Assembly (NCBI GenBank): GCA_963662175.1
Contig: OY759219.1
Span: 28,500,908 to 28,564,907, forward strand
Direction: 5' to 3'
Length of the DNA stretch: 64,000 bases
Source of the DNA: Aradus depressus
Taxonomy: Eukaryota > Arthropoda > Insecta > Hemiptera > Aradidae
Of the stretch, positions 31,666-41,732 are shown one piece after another; within the stretch, counting starts at the first letter, position 1, and the number at the start of each line of letters is the position of its first letter. The notes beneath the pieces were generated by a model. The model saw only the letters and a list, made by a program, of their open reading frames with translations. It ran no database searches and was not told the DNA's origin. The position numbers and the translations under genes are program-made.

Positions 31666-32144
31666 TATTATTCGCGTAAATCGAGCAAAGGTCTAAAAAA
31701 AATCGGTTTCAAAACTACTTAGACGGTTTTCCACATATATCTCGCAAACCGGACGACCAGCGAGAAATCCAATTTCATATAAATAGTACCTTATAGGTTT
31801 CTCTAGAACATATATTTAAAGACATTTTTGATAAGGTCATAAATATAGGTGGTATCTTGTAAACTGTACTTAGACTCTGAAGTAAAGTGGACTTCAATTT
31901 CCGTTCGAGTTGGACTAACATCTAATCTGATCTGAGTTAGCATATGTGACATATTCATTTCAAATTCATAGCTACAATCTTTTCTCAGTTAGAGCGCTTA
32001 CAAAAATCAAATCGCATAGAGACATTATCGAGAAAAGGGTCAAAATGTATTTCAGGGGACCTTGAAACCTGAAAATCTCGGATTGTCGTATGATAACAAT
32101 AATTTATGCTAAAAGTATAAGAAAGTAGAAAAATAGGTGAATCT

Positions 32145-32720
32145 CAGTTAATGTTCTTCCCCACACGAATTAATCAAATAACTTTTCGCTTCCTCTCGTC
32201 GACATTTTGCGCTAATATTCAACAGTTGACTTACCTAGAGGCTCCTAAATTCTCATATCAAATTTTGTATATATAAATGAATTAGATCGCTGAAATTCCT
32301 CATTGGGTTTTGACTTTAAATATGAAATTTCATGTCGATTCATTACATCGACAGTTATTGTGGTATATGAGTTGAGCCCCCTCTCTTTGGCCGATTCTGC
32401 AGAAAATTATTAAGGTTGACTCTTATAAGATTTCGAATTCACATATGAAATATTATTTATGAGAGTATTTGAGTTAAGCCTCTCCTCTAATCCCCCTCCC
32501 CCCTTCGACAAATTTGGCTGATAATCGATGTGTAGTCCTTAGAGGGTTCTGGGTACACATATAAAACTTCGTATCGATATATACATTCTATCGGGAGTTT
32601 TCGTGTTCACAGTCACACAGACAGAAAAACATTTTTTTTAATATTTGGAATCTGGAGGTCACATAAAATTCCGTTGATTTTTTGTACGATTACATAACTT
32701 CCCGTATACTTCGTATATCT
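32145..32720 (-). repeat. Family G dispersed repeat, reverse orientation, nearly complete
   Basis: Runs from GTTCTTCCCCACACGAATTA through CAGTTGACTTACC, ATTCATTACATCGACAG, CCGATTCTGCAG and CGATATATACATTCTATCGG to CATAACTTCCCGTATACTTC at the 5' palindrome end. This copy shows the complete order of the family. Confidence 0.75.
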
Positions 32721-32904
32721 GGGCGTATAAAGAGGGTTTCAAAAGAAATAATGGAAACTACAATTGTGTCTGCAGAAAGTAAATATGAATAATTTGTTGT
32801 TATTTATATGGACTATAGAATCAAGTGTATTATACACTTTCAAAAGTGTGTCAGAGGGCTATTGTGTGAAATTGTATAAAAAGGAGGATTGTATCTTTTG
32901 TTTG

Positions 32905-32990
32905 TTTGTGATTCATACCCGGGTTGAACTACTAGGTCATATCGCCTACTCGTCATTCCGGTAGAGTGAGCCCCACTCTGTGTACATCAT
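32905..32990 (-). repeat. tRNA-derived SINE tail fragment
   Basis: TGTGATTCATACCCGGGTTG, AGGTCATATCGCCTACT and a broken GTCAT-CCGGT-GAGTG box. Confidence 0.65.
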
Positions 32991-33010
32991 AAAGCCCACG
33001 ATTTCTATTA

Positions 33011-33350
33011 CTTTTTTTTTTTTTTTTTTTTTTTATTGGGTGCCCCTGACCTGTGCGTCTTGACGCCTCTTTGTGCCGAGCGAGCTCGAGACTCTTCGGT
33101 GGGTTCTGTTCTGCCTACTTCCTGGAGCCGTAAAAAAGTGTTTAACACGATTACCCTCCCCATAGGCCGCCTTGGCGATGTCAAGATGTTCAAATAGGGT
33201 GTTGAAAGGTTTTCTCCCTCACTGAACCTTTGGCTTGACTCAGATAATGTCATGAATTTTAAAGCTTCATTAGTATTCCACACCTTTGAGGCGACCCTCC
33301 CCTGTAGTTTACAAGAAACCGCTGTTTCTTCCTTTTACTCAGGAAATATT
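33011..33350 (-). mobile_element. Retroposed sequence with poly(A) tail (probable LINE 3' end)
   Basis: A 26-base T run at 33011-33036 is a poly(A) tail on the minus strand. Upstream of it lies GC-richer sequence (GCGTCAAGACGCACAGG, CAAGGCGGCCTATGGGG). A 91-codon minus frame running into the poly-A ends in poly-lysine and is unlikely to be a real protein. The source element is not identified. Confidence 0.6.
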
Positions 33351-33514
33351 TGAAATCAAAAATTATTTAGGATGTGGTTTTTAGAGGATGTTATCAATTT
33401 TCTGATTAATGAAAACTGACATTATTGCAGAGATATTGTGAAATAATTCAAATGTACTTGAAAGAAAAAAAACTTGTTTATTTATGATATTGTCTAATTT
33501 CACCAACTATATTT

Positions 33515-33557
33515 ACATGGGAGTACTTTCGGTATTTCTACCATCCTCAGCCAAAAG
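33515..33557 (-). ncRNA. Hammerhead-ribozyme-like motif (family C)
   Basis: CTGAGGA, T, GGTA-GAAA-TACC, GAAA, AGTACT, C, CCA on the minus strand. Confidence 0.6.
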
Positions 33558-33589
33558 CATAAGAGATAAGACTCTTGTAACACACTATG

Positions 33590-33632
33590 CTTTTGGCTGA
33601 GGATGGTAGAAATACCGAAAGTACTCCCATGT
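33590..33632 (+). ncRNA. Hammerhead-ribozyme-like motif (family C)
   Basis: Mirror of 33515-33557; CTGAGGA at 33597-33603. Confidence 0.6.
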
Positions 33633-33863
33633 AAATATAGTTGGTGAAATTAGACAATATCATAAATAAACAAGTTTTATTTCTTTCAAGTTCATAATTT
33701 TCTGATTCATAGGAATTGTAACGTTATCTAACAACATGGCAATCGTCTTGATTGTTCTATGTTATATTTTTATAGGATTAATAAACACAAAAATATATAT
33801 GATGGTGGCTATAACAGGAGTTTCTTATAACAGTCACGCTTATAGATCACTCACTCTCTCTCC

Positions 33864-34197
33864 GGGCGCCGGTAGCTCAGTGGTAAGCGTGCTTGACTTC
33901 TGAGCTCAAGGTCGTGGTTTCGTAACCCGACCGAGGCCCTTAGTTTATTTTATCTGGGAGGTAAAATAAACTTAAGCACGCCGTCCTTCGGATGGGACGT
34001 TAAGCGATGGTCCCGAGCCTGTACGATGTCAGGTACTCCCCCTACCCTAGATGAATAAAAATTTAGGGTAGGCAAAACTTAGTTCTCCCACAGTAGAGTC
34101 GGGCTCATGTCCACCAGAGTGACGAAAGAGCGCTCTGGTAGTAGGCGATATGACCTCGTTGATAAAGCCCGGGCATGAGTCAAAAAACCTAACCTAA
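33864..34197 (+). repeat. tRNA-derived SINE, full length (best reference copy)
   Basis: GGGCGCCGGTAGCTCAGTGG head, B-box region GGTTTCGTAACCCGACCG, then TTATCTGGGAGGTAAAATAA, CGTCCTTCGGATGGGACG, GTACGATGTCAGGTACTC, GTAGAGTCGGGCTCATGTCC, GAGTGACGAAAGAGCGCTC, GCCCGGGCATGAGTC. It ends in AACCTAACCTAACC. The A- and B-box spacing is that of a tRNA gene, but the copy has no intact tRNA fold and is a SINE, not a tRNA gene. Confidence 0.93.
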
Positions 34198-34944
34198 CCT
34201 CTCCGAGTGATAACTCCATCTTTGTGAGAAAGGTAGACACCTTGACTCTCTGTTAACGCCACTAAGTTAATATAATATGTTGCGTACTTTTATTATAAAG
34301 AGTATTTTATTGACTTCGTGTACTTCGATATTATGTCATAAAACCCTTATTTCTTATATATACTATATATTCTACTATAAACTCCATTATTTAATTTTTC
34401 TAAAATTTTCAAAATCAGTCTTGTTATAGTAATTTCATATTGATATGTTAGAGGTAAAGAGTAAGAACATAGAAGATAAATCTTTGTGTTTTAACAAGGA
34501 AAATAGAACAAAAGATGAAATTTTGGAACAAGGGTAAATCATGCCATTCACGAATCAGTATACAATTGAATAACACAATTTTGACCAAAATAACAACGTC
34601 AAATATTTACATTTTTACAACAATGGAACGAAATTGGACTGAGTAGAACCCATCGAAGTACACAAAGCATCATAAAAGGTCGTCTGTATGAACACACATT
34701 ATACGAAAAGTTCTCTTTAAAACATTTTCCATTTTCCCCACTAGCAATTTACAGCATTGTTTGACTAACGATTTTGAATTTGTTTTTCTGTTTAATTTTA
34801 TTCTATTCATTATGATTATTGTAAATTTGTCAAATATTACAAAAATGACACATTGAAGGATTCCGTCGTTGAACTTTGACAGAAAGAACGTTAACAGAAT
34901 CAAACTATTCAAAAGTCTTTATACATAGTTAGTTATTATGACTT
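34198..34944. other. No recognised gene
   Basis: AT-rich. The sequence near 34310-34390 (ATGTCATA-A-CCCTTATTTC) resembles 375-420, suggesting another unclassified dispersed repeat. Confidence 0.5.
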
Positions 34945-35052
34945 CTAATATTTGGGGCTCTTTAACGAGTACTTGTCTCAGGACCTACGCTTAATGTCTC
35001 TTATCCAAAGGATGGCATGCTCACAATCTTGAGCTCTGAGATACTGGCGTCT
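34945..35052 (-). repeat. tRNA-derived SINE fragment, middle and head
   Basis: GGCTCTTTAACGAGTAC, GGATGGCATGCTCA, TCTTGAGCTCTGAGATACTGG on the reverse orientation. Diverged. Confidence 0.65.
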
Positions 35053-35384
35053 ATTATAGTCTTTATATATAATCGTTGAAGATATGTTAATAAAATCTTT
35101 CGGAGAACACCCTGAAGGGTATAAATAGGTGATGTATTGCAACCGGTGAATCATGTCCTTCAGGGCCTGTAGGTACGTGAGGAGTGGAAGGGCCACTTAG
35201 GGCCAATAAGAGAGCAGCAGGAGCGTGAAGGGCCAACGTTGTCACCCTTCCTTCTCTGTAGTAGCATTGCATTCCTGTCTCACCCACTTTTTACATACTG
35301 TTACCACCAGTAGTTGTCCTCAGGGTAGGCGCGAGTCACCCCCCACTCCTGCCCCACCTGTGCACCTCGTTGTGAGAGTGGGGG

Positions 35385-35470
35385 CTCGTGTCCGTCAGAG
35401 AGACGAAAGAGTGCTCTGGTAGTAGGCGATATGATCTCGTAGTTAAAGCTCGGGCAAGAGTCATAAAACC
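35385..35470 (+). repeat. tRNA-derived SINE tail fragment
   Basis: GAGACGAAAGAGTGCTCTGG, TAGTAGGCGATATGATCTCG, AAGAGTCATAAAACC. Abuts the MITE at 35481. Confidence 0.75.
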
Positions 35471-35480
35471 TATAGTTATA

Positions 35481-35864
35481 TGAGGAGTTTGGAGCCAGAG
35501 CGGACCAACTGGTTGAAACTGAACAGGTAGAAAATGGCAATTGAAAATTGAGTACATTTTGTTTATCTCCATAAATGGGCCCCAAATATTTATTTATATT
35601 TGAAATTTTAGAATAGTATTGGATGAGTGATCCCTTTTTGTGTTCTATAAAGTTTTTGAAGGCCGTATGATCCATTGTGACCTTGAAAATATATGCACAA
35701 AATATTTGTGGACTAAACTTAAAGTGCTCCTATCTATCACTGAAGTGAAGAAACTAAGTTATCCACACTGGTTTTGAAAAAGGGAACCTATGCCAACATC
35801 AGGATGGTAATAACTCATTTTCCGAAAAATTGTGGGTTGGTCCGCTCTGGCTCCAAACTCCTCA
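35481..35864. mobile_element. 384-bp MITE, copy 2
   Basis: Same element as 823-1207, with better-preserved ends: TGAGGAGTTTGGAGCC and GGCTCCAAACTCCTCA. Identity over the whole element is very high, which points to recent mobility. It has no target duplication that I can confirm. Confidence 0.88.
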
Positions 35865-36009
35865 GGTTATATTATTACTACTTTATTATTAATTTTGTTA
35901 TTATTATTTGTTCATTTTTATTTATAAATTTTTTTTTGTTCCATCTCTTTTCAAGATTATTATTGAGTCTATAATGGAAAAAAAAACGATTAAATTGTTA
36001 TATTCTGTA

Positions 36010-36051
36010 GGCCTTGAAGAAGGAAATAAATAGTTCCCAAAACGTTGGCCA
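36010..36051 (+). ncRNA. Degenerate hammerhead-like motif (family F)
   Basis: GGCC, TTGAAGA (first core C changed), extra A, stem II GGAA/TTCC, CAAA (G changed), palindromic ACGT, T, GGCC. Stem I is a perfect 4-bp GGCC/GGCC. The architecture is kept while two core residues are lost. It lies in an AT-rich unit (35865-36200) that looks like a Penelope-type terminal repeat. Confidence 0.45.
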
Positions 36052-36601
36052 ATTTTTGAGTTCATTTATACAACAGAACCTCGAATTCCTTCTATTTGAA
36101 AAGATACTGTCGACGATATTAATCATTATTTTTTCGGAACTTATCTTCAAAGGCTTATTATTAATGATTTTTAAAGAAGCATTGCATGAAAATTGTTAAA
36201 AATATTTACTGTCTATCTCATTGTTCATAATTTATTTGTGAACGATATCCTCCCTTTTAGTTTTAAACCTCCGCGACTGAAGTGAATCTCTTGTGGAGAA
36301 GGTTGGGTTCCTTGCTGAATAGAAATTGAATCAAATCCAGCCATCTCAATGACATTGAACATTGAGAGGACACGGAATTCATTTGCATTCAATTTGATAC
36401 TTCAATGAATATACAACATTTGTTTTGGAGGGGGAACAACACAATTTATATTTGTTTTTAGACAAACAGAAGCGTATAATGTCTCTCTAATTCATTTTCT
36501 ATAAGTTCATAAGGAAGTTAGTTGATCGATCAAAAATTATATGTTTTTCTTTGAAAGAGGCTTCAGAAATTTGTTGAGCAAAGAAATTTTGGATGAGTTT
36601 A

Positions 36602-36698
36602 GTTGTGGTAGGGCAGGATGTAAACATTACTTAATTGGGGTAGGTCAGGATGTAAACATTACTTAATTGTGGTAGGGCAGGATGTAAACATTACTTAA
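36602..36698 (+). repeat. Three tandem 32-bp units
   Basis: Units share AGGATGTAAACATTACTTAA. Spacing between AGGATG occurrences (36615, 36647, 36679) is exactly 32 bp. Confidence 0.92.
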
Positions 36699-36780
36699 AT
36701 GTACTTCCCCAGGAGGAATTATTCAATTTATATTCGCTTTTATTCCAAAACTAATCGACGGTTTGGGCTAAAAATCAATA
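36698..36780 (+). repeat. Family G 3' fragment
   Basis: TGTACTTCCCCAGGAGGAATT followed by CGACGGTTTGGGCT, a short mixed-orientation relic. Confidence 0.45.
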
Positions 36781-37080
36781 TTTTGTGATGTATGAAATTA
36801 CACACATTGTAATTATTAAAATATTATAAAATTAATTATATTTATTTGTATAAAAGCAGTGAAGTAACTAAATTTAGTGAATAAAAATATGAAGTCGCAT
36901 ATTGTTTTAAAACAACCAATGAATGAAGACAAAAGACGATGATCAGCTGTTCTAATAGTGTGGAGCAGTCTAAATTGGATTGTGGAGGTGAGAAGGTCTT
37001 AGGAGAGAGTGTCGGAGTGAGAAAAGTGTTTAGGCTAAAGGTGTGAAATAAATGCGCAAAGGAGGTACTTTTCAATTAGT
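36781..37080 (+). repeat. Family H dispersed repeat, copy 2 (uninterrupted)
   Basis: Homologous to 7780-7895 joined to 8235-8460. AACTAAATTTAGTGAATAAA is the intact form of the site into which the foldback at 7896-8222 inserted. Confidence 0.75.
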
Positions 37081-37740
37081 TATGAAATTTTTTTTTACCC
37101 CCCATTACCGATTTGGCTGAAAATTAATATATGTCGTCCTGGTAACATACTGAATAGAGTTGTGACTCAGAGGGGGAACATGATTAATGTATTTGTCCAT
37201 ACTCATGAACTTTAAAATTTGTTAATTTTTTAGTACCTAGTTTTTGTATTTTATTCATATTTTTTGGAGTTTTATATTGTTTATTTATTTGCTTTTTAAA
37301 TTGTTACGGTTTTATCCGACTGGCTGATGATGAGGCATTAGTTTCGTAGCTATGCAGATCCCGTAATAATTAAGGAATCAAATGTTGCTGTTCCAGGAAT
37401 CAAATTAAATGTAAATTGATTGGTTAATGAGCTCGCATATTGAAACCAAACATTACATTAACATGTCTCATGACTAAATTAATTAACATAGTGATTTTTT
37501 TTTGTTATAATTGAAATATATGGTTTTGAAAAATAGTTCTTTTAAAAGTTGAAGAAAGACACTGATGCTGGTAGACGGGGTGTGGAACTTGTTGAATTGA
37601 GTCAGTATACATAAGTGGATCTGGCGGCACCTGTTGGATCTCAGGGTGTTACTACTGGCAGTGCCTCGCAGACGACAGGCAAACAACTTGACGCTTCCAA
37701 CATTTATGTACTATGGGGGTCTGCATAATAGTGGATCTAT
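37081..37740. other. No recognised gene
   Basis: A family G relic (GATTTGGCTGAAAATTAA) lies near 37110. CTGATGATGAGGCATTAG near 37323 superficially resembles the hammerhead core but lacks GAAA. Confidence 0.5.
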
Positions 37741-37745
37741 CCAAA

Positions 37746-37815
37746 TGTGAGGTACCTGACGTCGCACAGACCCGGGACCATCGCTTAATGTCCCATCTGA
37801 AGGACGGCGTGCTCA
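37746..37815 (-). repeat. tRNA-derived SINE middle fragment
   Basis: GACCATCGCTTAATGTCCC, TCTGAAGGACGGCGTGCTC in reverse orientation. Confidence 0.7.
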
Positions 37816-38149
37816 AAAGACTCGAATGGAAGGGGGTGAGTCAGAGGATGAGGGCTTTCAGAATTAAATGAATCACAGCCAATAGCGTGCATTTGCTGCT
37901 GCTGCGCTTTGCATTTTTACTGCGCATGTTAAAAGTATAAAGTATAACATAAATGACGATTTTGAGCGAGGAAATGAAATGATCGAATTATATATATATT
38001 TAAATAAATATAATATGACTTGTTTTGTACATGTACATTTATGTAACAGCTGATTGCTGATTTAGGTATCAGACGCACGGGAAATTTGATGATCCTATTG
38101 GTAACTTGCAAGTAATCCATTTAATAAAAACAATTTTTTTAGTTTATTT

Positions 38150-38216
38150 AATTTTTATCTTGATTTTTTGCTCTGGCGAGGGGCCAAGATTGCCCTGTCC
38201 CCCCTAGTTACGCCCC
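38150..38216 (-). mobile_element. Single hAT-like terminus
   Basis: On the minus strand CAGGGGCGTAACTAGGGG followed by GGGCAATCTTGGCCCC, a typical hAT end. The partner end is not found. Confidence 0.5.
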
Positions 38217-38689
38217 TGTTGAAATGTATAAAAACGTAAAAAAAAATAATAAAAGGCAGTATTGCGCAGAAGAATTTTTTCATTAATTTGGTTCTTAAAC
38301 GTAAGTTTGTAAGATAGATTGACTGAAGAACAGTTTAGAGTGTACTTTCAGGTAGACCTGGTATTGTTGCCGAGCTATTCTGAAAGTTCACAAACTGAAC
38401 CTAAATTCACCTCTTTTTGTGAACAAAGAACAGAACAACACTAACTTTGTGAGAGACTTAAGGAGCTTTTAATTAGAACATCAAAAAGGGTTAACCATTA
38501 AACAAAACTTCATTAGTCAACTTTCTGTCTTCACTGTTGTAAACCTCATCAATTTAGAACATTAGGCATTTCAACGGCAGGATATAGAAATTATATGCGA
38601 AACTTTTGAAAGTAGAAAAATCATAAAATTGTCTTAATGTATAATGTTTCATTTTGTCATAGAATTTCTTTACGTATTTTATTTTCCCT

Positions 38690-39095
38690 GGCGCTACGGT
38701 CCTTGTAGAACCTGGGCATCCGCAACGATCTTCCACCATTCTTCTCTATCCTCGGCCTCCCGTCTCCATCTTCTCACACCCATCCTTCTGAGGTCATTCT
38801 CCAGCCAACGTAAGGGGAGTCTACCTCTTCTTCTTTGTCCTCCCTGGTGTCCCTCCAGTATCCTCCTCGGCAATCTGTCTGGCTCCATCCTCTGTTAATG
38901 CCCCAGCCATCGCAGCCGCCCCTGCTTCACGAAGGTCACCAGGTCCTGGCTCTTGTACAGGTCCCTCAGCTCCCTATTGGTCACGTATTGAGCAAGACTT
39001 CGTCCCTCCTAGTCAGGACCCAGGTTTCACTCACATATGTGACGACCGGTCTCAGGACTGTTTTATAAACTATGTCCCGAGACGATAAAATAACA
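38690..39095 (-). pseudogene. RTE-like LINE, RT C-terminal fragment
   Basis: The minus strand encodes LRPVVTYVSETWVLTRRDE, then after a deletion TNRELRDLYKSQDLVTFVKQ, GRLRWLGH, one in-frame stop, RMEPDRLPRRILEG and REAEDREEWWKIV, ending QVLQGP and a stop. These are the conserved C-terminal boxes of RTE-type (craniofacial-development-protein-like annotated) LINEs. It belongs to the same broad group as 46430-47213 but a different subfamily. Confidence 0.82.
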
Positions 39096-39159
39096 AACTT
39101 CTTCCCTGAACTGAATTTTAGGTTTTAGGGACAACAAATAAAAATCTATACTCGGTGAA

Positions 39160-39232
39160 CACGTTGAGAACGCCGTCCTTCCCTTGTACAACCTTGGCTG
39201 GGGGGCTTCGGCTGAGCACTCTGTCATTTCTA
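39160..39232 (-). repeat. Inverted copy of the GTGCTCAGCC repeat
   Basis: On the minus strand GTGCTCAGCCGAAGCCCCCC and CAGCCAAGGTTGTAC match the units at 39836-40270. Confidence 0.7.
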
Positions 39233-39835
39233 TTAACGAGCATACCCATTTCTATTATTTTATTATTATTTGTATCAATAAAAAGTTTATCTATATTCGA
39301 AAAAAATATGACATACACAATAAATAAAATAACTATCTATTACAATAATAAAACAAATATCTACGCAGGAGTATAGTTTTGTCTTACGTTCAGGTACAGT
39401 TAAAACAATATGTTTCTATTCAATAGAAAAGAGGTATCTATATCCCAACTAATTGTCTGTTCAGAAATTAATACGTGCCCTATCGAACGTGACTCCTACA
39501 CCGGTCGCCATTTTCTGTCGGCTTGGTCAACATCAGTAAAAATAAAACATTTCTCTGGTCGGTAGAAGTGGTAGCCGTCATCATCTTAACAATATAACTC
39601 ATTCTGTATGAAATCAATTGTTTTTTGATGATTTAGAGGGAGAGAGGACACTTAAAAGAGCTGTGTCTTCAGCAATATTAGAAAGGGCGATAAGGGATGT
39701 AATAGGAAGGGGATACAACGAGATGGTAACTAATAGGGGTGACAAAGGGGGGGGGGAGGGGGGCGGTAAAGAAGAAGTAATGTAGGAAGGATTGGTAGAC
39801 TGTCCCAAAGAAAGAAAAGTGAAGGGTATAGTGGC

Positions 39836-40270
39836 GGCAGTGGTTAGTGCTTGGTCCGAAGGACAGAGTGCTCATCAGAAGCCCCCCCAGCCATGGTTGT
39901 ACTGTCCCATATAACCCGTATAGAAGGGAAAAGTGTACGGCAGTGGTCCGAAGGACGAAGTGCTCAGCCAAAGTTCCTCATATAGGGTTTTACACTCCAG
40001 ACAAACAAAAAGTTAAGAGTAAGGTGGTCAGGCAGTGGTTAGTGCGTTTTCTAAAGGTCGGAGTGCGCAGTCAAAGCCCCAAACATTGAAAAAAATGATG
40101 AGGAAAGTTTTCGGCAGTGGCCCGAAGGAGGAAGTGCTCAGCCAGAGCCCCCCTCCAGTCGGGATTGTACTGTCCAGAATAACAAAAATTCAAGACAAAA
40201 CTGGTCGGCAGTGGTTAGTGCGTGGTCCGAAAAACAAAAAACACAGGCAAAGTCCCAAACGACTGGAAAA
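39836..40270 (+). repeat. Degenerate tandem repeat, five units with alternating forms
   Basis: GGCAGTGG recurs at about 39836, 39938, 40031, 40113 and 40207. Units alternate between a form with GGTTAGTGCG before the GGTCCGAAGGACG box and a form lacking it, giving a higher-order period of about 180-195 bp. Each unit continues with AGTGCTCAGCCAAAGCCCC. A G-rich run lies just upstream (39750-39768). Confidence 0.8.
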
Positions 40271-40884
40271 ATGAAAAGGAAAGTTGTTCGTGGGTGCTCT
40301 CTCTCCTAGAATTCTCCAAGTGACGTCACTGCCTACCCCGAGTTCACACTATTCTACTTCTGTCAAATCCTCATTTGCCTTTGTCCTGTGTGCTTCTCTC
40401 ACTTCTAAAGCCTGCCTAGTAATTCCCTAATACTTCTTCTGTGTAAGGTAGTAATTTTCTGAACAAGATGAAGGCTGGGATATTATATGCACTTAGCAGG
40501 GATCTGGATTTACCACAAAAGTCCTAATACTCTTGAGTCGTTCGCTTCTATCAAAGTTCGTGAACTCAACTTTTGGCCACCTATAGTTAATTACAATATA
40601 TAAAATGATTAAAGTCCAACTCTACATTAAATAAAACCTTACATCTGCACAAAAGCTCTCAAATCGACTTGAAATAGCCTGGTTTGATATGCAAATATTT
40701 CCCAGAGTTCTGAGTGGCAATTACAATTCAAGAGGTGCTGGATCTATTTCGATCTGCTCGAGGCATTTTAACACACATCCCTCTGATTAAATTGTATCTT
40801 CAATAAAGATGAATGCATACTATTGTTTAATATTTATAAATAACACTCAGAAATTGTTGAGTTTCCATCGGATTTTAAAATACA
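40271..40884. other. No recognised gene
   Basis: Mixed-composition DNA without a sustained frame or a repeat family I can name. Confidence 0.5.
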
Positions 40885-40985
40885 ATTCCTGACTATGTGT
40901 GTCTGTGCAGACGATAACTTCCGACAGAATGAATCCATCTACATTTGCGCTGGGGAAGTACATAGCAGGTGATTCAAAATCAGAG
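40885..40985 (+). repeat. Family G fragment
   Basis: CGACAGAATGAATCCATC joined to GCGCTGGGGAAGTACATAGC and AGGTGATTC. Confidence 0.65.
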
Positions 40986-41139
40986 CGGGAGAAAAAAGGT
41001 TATTTCACGTTTTCTCAGTTACTGTTATCCAACTTTAAAAAAAAAAAAAGGTACAGAATCAATGTGAATTTTGCAAAAGTTTGAAATAACGGACATAAAT
41101 AACAATTTGGGGTAGGGAAACAGGCGAGAGGGAATGATT

Positions 41140-41205
41140 TTGTTTGGTTTTTGTGACTCATGCCAAGGCATTAACTGCAAGGTCATCTCGCCAACTACCA
41201 AAAGG
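41140..41205 (-). repeat. tRNA-derived SINE tail fragment
   Basis: GTTTTTGTGACTCATGCC, AAGGTCATCTCGCCAACTAC; interrupted by family G sequence. Confidence 0.7.
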
Positions 41206-41209
41206 GGTT

Positions 41210-41420
41210 CAATTCAAAAACCCTAATTTTATCCAATTTAATGAATTTGAACTGGTTTTGGAGGAGGAGCGAAAAGTTAATTGATTAATTCGTTCTGGGG
41301 AAGCACATTGCCGGTGATTTACCGACGAATTTTTTACTTCAGCTATACGAAGTATAGGGGAAGTTATATAATTGTTTAGACATTTCAAGTTTTCCGATAA
41401 CCTGATTCCAAAACAGAAAA
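41210..41420 (+). repeat. Family G fragments (3' end joined to the next 5' end)
   Basis: AATTCGTTCTGGGGAAGCAC and GCCGGTGATTTACCGACG are followed at once by CAGCTATACGAAGTATAGG and GGAAGTTATATAATTG. This is a direct 3'-to-5' junction of the family, as if two copies were in tandem. Confidence 0.7.
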
Positions 41421-41431
41421 AAAGCAAGTCC

Positions 41432-41732
41432 TCATATCCAGGTTTTATTTATGAGATCATATCGCCTACTACCAGAGCGCTCTTATGTCGCTCTGATCGA
41501 CACGAGCTTGACTCTTCAGTGGGAGTCCTAAATATTGCCTATCCAGGTTTTCTTACCAAGGTTAGGGGTCTTTAATAAGTATCCAACATCGTACAGCCTC
41601 GCGACCATCTTAACTTCCCATCCGAAGGACAGCGTGCTCAAGGCTTTTCACCTCCCAGATTTAATCTATGGTTGAATCCGAGATATTGAGCTCAGTAGGC
41701 AAGCATACTACCTACAAGCTACTGGCGCCTTC
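41432..41732 (-). repeat. tRNA-derived SINE, near full length, diverged
   Basis: Reverse copy from CATATCGCCTACTACCAGAG to AAGCTACTGGCGCC, with many substitutions in the head. Confidence 0.85.

Larger units (their letters stand above)
33408..33695 (-). mobile_element. Hammerhead foldback element, copy 3
   Basis: Perfect 12-bp target duplication AATTTTCTGATT (33396-33407 and 33696-33707). Long tailed arm on the left, short arm on the right, one hammerhead-like motif in each. It is almost identical to the element at 17640-17921 but inserted in unrelated DNA. Confidence 0.9.

Noticed and set aside
33008..33283. 91-codon minus-strand protein
   Set aside because: It runs into the poly(A) tail (poly-Lys end), which marks it as a retroposed 3' end, not a coding gene.
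33864..33940. tRNA gene
   Set aside because: The A/B-box-like head is the start of a repeated 330-bp SINE. It lacks a consistent cloverleaf and anticodon arm and recurs with the same downstream body.
36602..36698. CRISPR array
   Set aside because: Direct contiguous tandem units without variable spacers, in eukaryotic DNA.
37320..37350. Hammerhead motif at CTGATGATGAGGC
   Set aside because: No GAAA box or paired stem III; only the first seven bases match.
41340..41375. loxP-like recombinase site (TATACGAAGTATA...GAAGTTAT)
   Set aside because: The resemblance to loxP arms is partial. The sequence is simply the conserved end of family G and varies among copies.
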